Assembly: GCA_963664675.2 (NCBI GenBank)
Contig: CAXXLB010000009.1
Span: 1 to 64,000 of the forward strand
Direction: 5' to 3'
Length of the DNA: 64,000 bases
From: JASGMR01 sp963664675
GTDB taxonomy: Bacteria > Thermotogota > Thermotogae > Petrotogales > Kosmotogaceae
Part shown: positions 18,250-25,712 of the stretch, one piece after another
How positions within the stretch are numbered: the stretch's first letter is position 1
How the letters are laid out: each line of letters starts with the position of its first letter
Translations under genes and position numbers: made by a program
Notes under the pieces: model-generated
Told to the model about the DNA's origin: nothing
Seen by the model: the letters and a program-made list of their open reading frames with translations, nothing else
The model's database searches: none

Positions 18250-19425
18250 ATGAGATTTATAACAATAGTTTTGGACAGTGTCGGTGTAGGTGAAATGGAA
18301 GATTCCTGGAAATATGGGGATGAGGGATCGAATACTTTAGGAAATTTGTCAAAAGCGGTATGCGGTATTTCATTGCCAAATATGGGAAAATTGGGATTGG
18401 GTAATCTGACACAAATAAATGGTGTACTTCCTGTTGAATATTCCTTAGGTGCCTACGGAAAGATGAAAGAAAAAAGCGATGGTAAAGATAGCACTACGGG
18501 TCACTGGGAATTTATGGGAATCATTCTGAAGAAACCATTTGATTTTTTCCCGGATGGGTTTCCGAGAGAGATCATTGCGGAATTTGAATCGTTAACCGAC
18601 AGAAAGGTCATAGGAAATGTTCCCGCATCCGGAACAGAAATAATTAAGGAATTTGGAAAGAGACAACATAAAACCGGCGAATTGATAGTCTATACTTCTG
18701 CTGACAGCGTTTTTCAAATTGCCGCTCCTGAGGAGATTATTTCTGTAGATGAATTATATAAATACTGCGAAATAGCCAGGGAGCTTCTGAATAAAAGTGG
18801 ATATAAAGTTGCAAGGGTAATTGCCCGTCCATATATTGGAGAATATCCAAATTATACAAGAACATCAAACAGGCATGATTATTCTTTGCCACCGGACGAA
18901 AAAACTGATATGGAATTTCTTGTAGAAGCTGGAATAAATGTATATGCTGTGGGGAAAATCAACGATCTGTATGATGGTCATGGAGTAAGTGAGTATCTGA
19001 AAACAAAAGACAATATGGATGGTGTAGACAAAACAATCGATTATATGAAGAAGAAAGAAAATGGATTTATCTTCACAAATCTAGTTGATTATGATGCAAA
19101 ATACGGTCATCGTAATGATCCCGTTGGATACGCAAAAGCGCTTGAGGAATTCGATGAAAGATTACCTGAAATATATAACGCGATGAAGCACGATGATGTA
19201 TTGCTCTTAACAGCCGATCATGGGTGTGATCCCACCACACCTTCAACGGATCATTCAAGAGAAATGGTTCCGTTGTTGATATACGGCAACAGAGTGAAGG
19301 AAGCTGTTGATCTGGGAATCAGGGATTCGTTCTCCGATCTTGGTGAAACAGTACTCGATTTTTTTGGAGTTAAAGGAAAACAAACAGGTAAAAGTTTCCT
19401 GAAAGAAATAATAAAGGGGTCGTAG
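18250..19425 (+). CDS. deoB: Phosphopentomutase
   Basis: DeoB interconverts ribose or deoxyribose 1-phosphate and 5-phosphate in nucleoside catabolism. This 391-residue alkaline-phosphatase-superfamily protein has the N-terminal metal and phosphothreonine regions (LDSVGVGEMED, then KDSTTGHWEFMG, whose Thr is the phosphorylated nucleophile), GNVPASGTEIIKEFG, a cap region, NLVDYDAKYGHRNDPVGY, and the C-terminal metal ligands TADHGCDPT and STDHSREMVP. The last 10 nt, including the TAG, lie inside the 5' end of the tRNA-Ala gene. No other deo genes are adjacent. Confidence 0.95.
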   Translation: MRFITIVLDSVGVGEMEDSWKYGDEGSNTLGNLSKAVCGISLPNMGKLGLGNLTQINGVLPVEYSLGAYGKMKEKSDGKDSTTGHWEFMGIILKKPFDFFPDGFPREIIAEFESLTDRKVIGNVPASGTEIIKEFGKRQHKTGELIVYTSADSVFQIAAPEEIISVDELYKYCEIARELLNKSGYKVARVIARPYIGEYPNYTRTSNRHDYSLPPDEKTDMEFLVEAGINVYAVGKINDLYDGHGVSEYLKTKDNMDGVDKTIDYMKKKENGFIFTNLVDYDAKYGHRNDPVGYAKALEEFDERLPEIYNAMKHDDVLLLTADHGCDPTTPSTDHSREMVPLLIYGNRVKEAVDLGIRDSFSDLGETVLDFFGVKGKQTGKSFLKEIIKGS

Positions 19426-19491
19426 CGCAGTTGGGAGCGCGTTGCCTTCGCAAGGCAAAGGTCGGGGGTTCGAATCCCCTCGACTCCACCA
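19416..19491 (+). tRNA. tRNA-Ala (anticodon CGC), CCA encoded
   Basis: A full cloverleaf can be drawn. The acceptor is GGGGTCG with CGACTCC, including the G3-U70 pair that marks tRNA-Ala. The D arm is GCGC/GCGC. The anticodon stem TTGCC/GGCAA holds loop TTCGCAA, so the anticodon is CGC reading GCG. The T arm contains GGTTCGAATCC, and CCA is encoded at 19489-19491. The first 10 nt overlap the deoB C-terminal codons and stop. The tRNA must therefore be processed from the deoB mRNA or a promoter inside deoB. Its 3' side borders a decayed mobile region. Confidence 0.95.
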
Positions 19492-19499
19492 TATTTAGT

Positions 19500-19544
19500 A
19501 AATCCGAACTCTTTCCTGATCTGAGAGATGTTCGGATTTGTTGT
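19500..19544 (+). terminator. Intrinsic terminator after tRNA-Ala
   Basis: Arms AAATCCGAAC (19500-19509) and GTTCGGATTT (19530-19539) form a 10-bp stem, extended inward by TCTTTC/GAGAGA, followed by a T-rich tail. Confidence 0.8.
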
Positions 19545-20082
19545 ATTTAATTATTATGGTTTAATTATGTGAATAATTAATAGTTGTTACATCCATTAAT
19601 ATCTGACATTTTTTTCACACATTTACCTTTGAATAACTTCATGGTTATTGGGAGATCTTTCCCAGTTAATGATAGCCTGGAATCCATATTGTTTCGTGAA
19701 AGAACTTTCTTCATACCAAAACAATTTGATGCCACGAATTCACATATCAATATAGACAAAATGGAAGAGGTAGGATGTGGTCAAACACTTATCTCAAATC
19801 CTTTTGCTTGATATGAATATTTTCATAAAGTAAATAGCATAGGTGAAAATGATTACGTTATCGACCTGCATAACCGGATAAAGTCAATTGGTTTTTAAAA
19901 GTCCCCCCTTCTCTCTTTCCTTTCAACCTGTTCCCGTTTCCACTTCTTAGACTCGTGTGGCCTCCTTAAAGAATGACGGTCAAGTCAAACTGAGTATTGA
20001 AATTAATTCCCATATGGTATAAATTCTTTTCAAAACAATTTGAAGGTATGGGGCCCAACTTAATACAGCATTAACCCCCCTT

Positions 20083-20205
20083 ATGAGAACGGACAAGCTG
20101 AAAACTCCCTATAATATACTCTTGTGGTATGTGGATTATTTTGATATTTCGATTGATCATATCTTTGGATTAACCGACCGGAAACAGGGCAAGATTTGTG
20201 AATAA
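20083..20205 (+). pseudogene. C-terminal remnant of an Xre-family HTH repressor
   Basis: A 40-codon frame reads LLWYVDYFDISIDHIFGLTD followed by RKQGK. This matches the helix just after the HTH domain in phage/ICE-type Xre regulators (pattern: YFDVSxDYLLGRTDNPQG). The DNA-binding part upstream is absent. It is too short to function alone and lies close to a recombinase remnant. Confidence 0.5.
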
Positions 20206-20225
20206 CAACCGAAAAAACTTAATAG

Positions 20226-20354
20226 GCGTATACACGTTATTCCGGCGAAAACCAAAGAAAAGAATCAATAGAAGGTCAGCTAAAGACGTGTTACGATTAT
20301 GCGGAAGTCAAAAACCGTGCAGTGATTGCAGAATATGACCGGGCTCAAAAATGA
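20226..20354 (+). pseudogene. Serine recombinase N-terminal remnant
   Basis: The frame from 20226 reads AYTRYSGENQRKESIEGQL, then KTCYDYAEVKNRAVIAEYDR, and stops at TGA 20352-20354. This is the start of the resolvase domain of large serine recombinases (pattern: YxRYSSxxQxxxSIExQ), including the nucleophilic-Ser neighbourhood and the next helix. No start codon, no downstream catalytic domain and no DNA-binding domain remain. It is evidence that a site-specific integrative element once lay here. Confidence 0.7.
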
Positions 20355-20574
20355 AAGGAAGCCTCTCTGTTTTTATAAAATTAAGTAAGGATGGATAAAA
20401 TATTCTCTACAGGTCAATACGCATTCCACAAGAATACGAACGTAAAATATAAGGCCTCATTAATTCCCGGTCTTTTTGCATGCCATTAAGGGCCGTATAT
20501 GATGGTGATGACCGACAGCATTTCTAAAATATCTTTCTGCGTGATACCTATCATACCGTGATCAGAACACACAT

Positions 20575-21110
20575 TTCTGTTCAAATAATAGAGTCCAATC
20601 CAACCATCAGTGCTTGGAAGGACAGGCAAATATTAATTTTATCTGTGATAATGGCATAGTTAAAAGCACCAAAGAAACCACAGACAACGGCAGCAATCAT
20701 CATGGCAACGAACCATCCGGAAGTTAGTATTTTCTTTGTTGTCCAGACATTTTGAAACGGGCAATAACTTTTTAAGGTCACCATATGCAAACATGAGGAT
20801 AAAATGCGGTATGTACATTGAGAAGGATTGTTGGCAATATGTTTTTTTGTTCAACCCAAATCCGGAGAATGATTCTTTTCGAAGGATGCAAACAACAGTA
20901 ATTCAGAGTCCGGCAGTTCCAAGCTGAAACAGAGCAGCAATGAGCACTCGTAAAAGAACTTGCACGCTTCCGTCTTTTATAAATTGTATAATCTGATTTC
21001 CCAAAGCCCTGTAAATAACTAACGAGAGGATTGTTATGTAAGAATGATAAAATATCAATTTCTGCGCGCTTTACTCTGACCTTTTCTGCATTTTTATCCA
21101 TATTTTTCTC
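20575..21110 (-). pseudogene. Frameshifted CPBP-like (CAAX protease family) membrane protein remnant
   Basis: On the minus strand several frames chain together: RVKRAEIDILSFL, then VQVLLRVLIAALFQLGTAGL (followed by a stop codon), ITVVCILRKESFSGFGLNKK, then TSGWFVAMMIAAVVCGFFGA and FNYAIITDKIN. The order and hydrophobicity resemble Firmicute CPBP intramembrane protease-like proteins, with at least two frameshifts and one stop. A further hydrophobic frame up to 21382 may be part of the same or another gene. The family call is from memory of the motif pattern and is moderate. Confidence 0.4.
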
Positions 21111-22066
21111 TTACTCGGGAAGATTATACAATAAACGTCCAACTTTCAAGTGTAAAAACCGATTACAACCATTGCAAATGTACAATAGCCACAAAAACTT
21201 TTCAATATGTCATAGCGAATGGTTTGGAAGAGAAAGTATAACAGAAGTGGCCTGCCTACGAATATATAATTGATGGCAATTAATATTTTCAGATAAGATT
21301 TCCATAGGAAATTGCGCAATGAATTTGAGTTTTGGAAATGTACTGGTATATTTCTATTTACGATGATGAATGGAAAAAACAATTATAAAATTCAACTCTT
21401 TTTGTCAATCATAATTTTAATGTCATTCCCAATTTTTATAAAACAGACATTTGAAAATTACAGATATCTTCATATATCTGAGTAAGAAACTTTGTCCCCA
21501 AAAATTTGATAGAGTATTATTTTATTTTCAAAAAACCTATACACACTGAAAATTTAATAAAGAAAATTAATTAAAATTGATAATATGGCTTGAAGGAACT
21601 TCTCATCCGGACAATTTACCGTCAATTTTCTGTCTTTTTAGCAATATTTTTCAGTTAAAATAAATTATTTATATATTAATTCTGATTGAAGGTTAAATGA
21701 TAAAAAGTTCAACAATAGGAGTAATAATTAGCGATATCATGATATAATATATACTAAAGAAATCGCTGTAAAGCTCTAAAATTCTGGCATTTAGAAGTTT
21801 TAAATATAAAAGTACCAGGAGTACGAAAATGTGTACTATTTTTAAAAAAGGCGGTGTGATGATTTGAATATCAATACGGTTTATATTTTCGGGTTATTTT
21901 AAAATATAACTTCACATTGTTTATTGTGACCCTGTGGAAATATACTTATGCGATTATATTGGATAAATTTTTAGTCATATGTAATGGGACATTTATAGTA
22001 AGTTCTTTATAAATATGTGATATCTAATTTGAAACATCATAAATAAAATAAAAGGGGGAAGAAACT

Positions 22067-23905
22067 TTGAAAAATTTAAATTTGAAAGCATTGTTTATCG
22101 GTGATAAGGGTGAAAACGGCGATTTTTACAAAGAGCAGCTCAATAAAAAAATAAACGAACACATTGGCTGGAGGCAGAATTATATTCCGTCTGATCTGGA
22201 GGCCATTACGGAACAGGATAAAGAAAAGCCCAATTTCATAGCTACAAAAGAACATATTATAGGGGTACTGGATGATTTGAGTCAGCGTATGCGATCGGGA
22301 TCAATTCCCTGGCAAAGTGCAGGTCGTTATTGGGGACATATGAATTCAGAGACTCTCATGCCGTCACTACTTGCATACAATTATGCAATGCTGTGGAATT
22401 CTAATAATGTAGCACTAGAATCTTCTATGGCTACATCTCAAATGGAGGCAGAAGTTGGTGAAGATTTTGCAAAACTTTTTGGTTTTAAAGACGGCTGGGG
22501 ACATATCGTAGCGGATGGCTCCCTGGCAAACCTTGAAGGCTTATGGTACGCACGATGTATTAAATCGATTCCACTGGCGCTGAAAGAAGTATACCCGGAA
22601 AAAGTTGCCGATAAAAGCGAATGGGAACTTCTCAACATGAGTGTAGAAGAAATTCTGGATATCGTGGGGAAACTTTCTGCAAATGAAATGGATGCTGTAA
22701 AAGCTGCATCTTCACGCAGTGGGAAGTTCATTAGCAAATTAGGAAAATGGATCGTCCCTCAAACAAAACATTATTCCTGGGTCAAAGCTCTTGATATTTC
22801 CGGAGTCGGACTAGACCAAATGATATCAATACCTGTTCAAAGCAATTACAGAATGAATGTTGAAAAATTGGAAGAAGCTATTCGTGATTTAATAGAAAAG
22901 AAAATACCGATTCTTGGTGTTGTTGCAGTTGTTGGCTCAACAGAAGAAGGAGCCGTTGACAATGTCGATAAAATTGTTGCATTACGCGAACAACTCAAAA
23001 AGGAAGGGACTTATTTTTATTTACATGTTGACGCGGCATATGGGGGCTATGCACGCACACTTTTCCTGGATAAAAATGATGAATTTATAAAATATGATGA
23101 TCTTGCAGAAGTTCATAAAGAATACGGACTATTCCACTATCCCGTCACGATTCAGAAAGATGTATACAACGGTTTTGAAGCTATTCATAACGCTGAAAGT
23201 GTTACTGTCGACCCACATAAAATGGGTTATGTTCCATATGCCGCGGGAGGTATTGCCATAAAGCATAAACAAATGCGTGATATCATTTCGTATTTTGCTT
23301 CTTATGTATTTGAAAAAACGACAAAGGCACCGGATTTATTGGGCGCATATATTTTAGAGGGCTCAAAAGCCGGAGCAACAGCGGCTGCGGTTTGGACAGC
23401 ACACAGAGTTTTACCTCTAAATGTAGAAGGTTATGGTCAATTAATCGCCGCTTCTGTAGAAGGAGCACATCGATTCAGAGATTTTTTGGGTACTCTTACA
23501 TTTGAAATAAATGGAAAAACTATCGAGGTGTGCCCGCTCAACCACCCTGATTTTAATATGGTTGACTGGTTATTCAAGGAAAAAGGATGTACGGATCTGA
23601 AAAAGATTAATGATCTGAACGAAGAAATGTATGATTATTCCTCTTATATAGAGGGTGATGTTTATTCGAACCGATTTATTTCCTCTCACACGACGTTTAA
23701 TCATGATGATTACGGAGACAGCCCGCTCGCTTTTGTTGAAAAAATAGGTATACCTGAATCGGAATGGCACAAGGAAAAACAGGTTACACTGATGAGAGCT
23801 TCCATCATGACCCCTTATATGAATGATGAAAGATTGTTCGAGTTTTATACGAAGGCAATCACAAAGGCGATACAAAAAAAACTGTCCGAAATTTTGGATA
23901 GCTGA
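22067..23905 (+). CDS. Tyrosine decarboxylase-type PLP enzyme
   Basis: 612 residues, colinear with the Enterococcus/Lactobacillus tyrosine decarboxylase (TyrDC/TdcA), which converts tyrosine to tyramine plus CO2 in the cytoplasm. Matching parts are LNLKALFIGDKGENGDFYKE, HIGWRQNYIPSD, SAGRYWGHMNSETLMPSLLA, GWGHIVADGSLANLEGLWYA, PQTKHYSW, VDAAYGGYARTLF and the PLP site TVDPHKMGYVPYAAGG with Lys385. The start is TTG 22067 with AAAGGGGGAAG upstream. It sits 47 nt before a matching antiporter. Its close likeness to Firmicute enzymes and its decayed upstream flank argue for horizontal transfer. Substrate could be Tyr, Phe or Dopa; glutamate is unlikely given this subfamily. Confidence 0.85.
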   Translation: MKNLNLKALFIGDKGENGDFYKEQLNKKINEHIGWRQNYIPSDLEAITEQDKEKPNFIATKEHIIGVLDDLSQRMRSGSIPWQSAGRYWGHMNSETLMPSLLAYNYAMLWNSNNVALESSMATSQMEAEVGEDFAKLFGFKDGWGHIVADGSLANLEGLWYARCIKSIPLALKEVYPEKVADKSEWELLNMSVEEILDIVGKLSANEMDAVKAASSRSGKFISKLGKWIVPQTKHYSWVKALDISGVGLDQMISIPVQSNYRMNVEKLEEAIRDLIEKKIPILGVVAVVGSTEEGAVDNVDKIVALREQLKKEGTYFYLHVDAAYGGYARTLFLDKNDEFIKYDDLAEVHKEYGLFHYPVTIQKDVYNGFEAIHNAESVTVDPHKMGYVPYAAGGIAIKHKQMRDIISYFASYVFEKTTKAPDLLGAYILEGSKAGATAAAVWTAHRVLPLNVEGYGQLIAASVEGAHRFRDFLGTLTFEINGKTIEVCPLNHPDFNMVDWLFKEKGCTDLKKINDLNEEMYDYSSYIEGDVYSNRFISSHTTFNHDDYGDSPLAFVEKIGIPESEWHKEKQVTLMRASIMTPYMNDERLFEFYTKAITKAIQKKLSEILDS

Positions 23906-23952
23906 AGTGAATAATCTTAATATAATAATTTGAAATGAAAGGGGTGAATTTT

Positions 23953-25482
23953 ATGAGCAGTAGTAATACAGGAAGTTCGGCAACAGTGGGAAAAAATGCA
24001 ATAGGAATCTCGAAAGTTGGAACATTAGCATTTGTAGGTATGACCTGTGCTCTGGTTGCCAGTATCCGTAATATTCCCAGCGTAGCAGCTACCGGATGGA
24101 CAATGTTCTTTTATATGTTTGTTGCGGTGTTGTTGTACGGTTTTCCAATCTCAATGATAGCGGGTGAATATGCAGGAATGTTCCCACAGGCGGGCGGCCC
24201 TGAACTATGGGTAACACATTCACTTGGAAAGAAATGGGGATTTGTAGTTTCATGGTTACTCTGGGTACAGATGTTTCCCGGAATGGTCATGGTAGCTTCA
24301 GTTCTTGCTCCTATGTTAGGCGAAGTCGTAAATAATAATGTTTTAGGCAGTAACAATATATTTACCCTTGTTTGTATTCTCGGAGTGTATTGGGGCGTAA
24401 CGTTGCTGAATCTCAAATTTGACATGGCAAAGATCGGTGGTAAGATAGGTATCTGGCTGGGATTGTACATTCCAATTGCAATATTGTTGGTCCTTGGTCT
24501 CGCTGCACTCGGAAAAGTTGGGTTTGACCCAAGCAGCACATTGGGAACATTCTCACCAGAGAAACTCCTGCCCGATGTGACAACAAAGATGACCCTGGAA
24601 TACTTCGCACCTATCATATTTATCTTCGTGGGAATTGAAATGTCATCTGTATATATTACGCGTATAAAAAATCCTGTCAAAACATATGTAAAGGGCATAT
24701 TTATCGCTCTGATTTTCATGTTCTTATTTAATGTTGTAAGCGCTTTTGTCGTAGCAAATGTTGTTCCCGCTGGAAAAATGGAATTGAACAATATTTCACA
24801 GTCCATCGTATTGTTCTGTGATATTTTAGGATTACCACATATCACCGCGAATATTTTCAGCCTTCTGGTATTCCTGGGTGTTGCGGTACAGCTTTCGGCA
24901 TGGGCATCCGGTCCATCTAAAACGATCACTCAAAGTGCACGGCGTGGACAATATCCTCCGAAATTCAAATTCTGGAAAACAAATGAAAATGATGTTTCAA
25001 AAGCGGTTTTGTTTACACAGGCAACGATCATTTCGATCTTTGCTCTGGTATATTTATTGATTCCCGCGGTCAACAGTGCATTTCTGACACTCGTCAGTGC
25101 CACTACACTTCTATACTGCTTCGTATATATTTTTATGGGACTCGGTATTTTGAAATTCAGAAAAACACATCCACAACAGAGCAGGCCTTTCAGAATAGGT
25201 AAGAAGGGCAATGGAATTCTCTGGGGATTGACTGTTATTCTCTTTGCAACCATAGTTTTTGCAATCGTATTGACTTTGATGGAAATGACAATTATAAGCA
25301 TAATTGCGATTCTGGCAATATCTTTTGGTTTGCTGGTAGTACCACTTATTATCGATAAATTAAAAAAACCTTCCTGGGCCACAGATGTACAAAAGCTCAT
25401 GGATGGTGAACAACACAATATCCCGCAGAAATCGATGGCAGATCTCCACAAAGCTGCGCAAAAAACTGCAAAGGCAAAATAA
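23953..25482 (+). CDS. APC-family amino acid/amine antiporter (partner of the decarboxylase)
   Basis: The ATG at 23953 with AAAGGGGTGA upstream is preferred over the in-frame ATG at 23935. About 12 membrane segments are visible, starting GTLAFVGMTCALVASIRNIP and WTMFFYMFVAVLLYGFPISM. The GEYAGMFPQAGGPELWVTHS motif and a long cytoplasmic C-terminal tail are of the GadC/TyrP kind. Downstream of a tyrosine decarboxylase such a protein exchanges external amino acid for internal amine, making proton motive force and raising internal pH. The specificity (Tyr/tyramine versus Glu/GABA) is inferred from the neighbour only. A terminator follows at 25507. Confidence 0.82.
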   Translation: MSSSNTGSSATVGKNAIGISKVGTLAFVGMTCALVASIRNIPSVAATGWTMFFYMFVAVLLYGFPISMIAGEYAGMFPQAGGPELWVTHSLGKKWGFVVSWLLWVQMFPGMVMVASVLAPMLGEVVNNNVLGSNNIFTLVCILGVYWGVTLLNLKFDMAKIGGKIGIWLGLYIPIAILLVLGLAALGKVGFDPSSTLGTFSPEKLLPDVTTKMTLEYFAPIIFIFVGIEMSSVYITRIKNPVKTYVKGIFIALIFMFLFNVVSAFVVANVVPAGKMELNNISQSIVLFCDILGLPHITANIFSLLVFLGVAVQLSAWASGPSKTITQSARRGQYPPKFKFWKTNENDVSKAVLFTQATIISIFALVYLLIPAVNSAFLTLVSATTLLYCFVYIFMGLGILKFRKTHPQQSRPFRIGKKGNGILWGLTVILFATIVFAIVLTLMEMTIISIIAILAISFGLLVVPLIIDKLKKPSWATDVQKLMDGEQHNIPQKSMADLHKAAQKTAKAK

Positions 25483-25506
25483 TTCAATTTTCTTGATATT
25501 AATATA

Positions 25507-25550
25507 AAAGTCCCTTTCTCAAGGATTTTCCGGAAAGGGACTTTAATTTT
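25507..25550 (+). terminator. Intrinsic terminator after the decarboxylase-antiporter operon
   Basis: Arms AAAGTCCCTTTC (25507-25518) and GAAAGGGACTTT (25533-25544) form a 12-bp stem, followed by a T-rich tail. Being A-flanked on the other side, it could also act on leftward transcripts. Confidence 0.88.
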
Positions 25551-25712
25551 GTTAAAAATAAAAAAACTTTACATCTTCAACTATAATTATTTATATTTCA
25601 GAATTACTTGCTAACAATGATATTTAATCTCATAAGCGTTTCGTGAATTCATCACTTATTCAATTCAGATATCTGATCAAATTAAAAAGTCATCAATGTT
25701 TCTGCCAAATCG

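Larger units (their letters stand above)
19545..22066. other. 2.5-kb gene-free graveyard of decayed mobile and foreign genes
   Basis: No intact gene is seen between the tRNA-Ala terminator and the tyrosine decarboxylase. Broken frames with clear family resemblance are present: an Xre-type regulator end, a serine recombinase N-terminus and a CPBP-like membrane protein on the minus strand (each listed separately). The remainder is AT-rich with only short shadow-like frames. The content and the position right behind a tRNA gene fit an old integrative element that has decayed, leaving a cargo operon at its right end. No flanking direct repeat of the tRNA 3' end was found by eye. Confidence 0.6.

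Noticed and set aside
19584..19811. 75-codon plus-strand frame after tRNA-Ala
   Set aside because: No recognisable family on either strand and no ribosome site; treated as part of the decayed region.
21829..21867. Small 12-codon ORF (MCTIFKKGGVMI) upstream of the decarboxylase
   Set aside because: It has a GGAGT-like site but no Tyr codons and no overlapping terminator pair, so a leader role cannot be supported.
24111..24929. Minus-strand ORF of 272 codons
   Set aside because: Antisense shadow of the antiporter gene; no family resemblance and no ribosome site.
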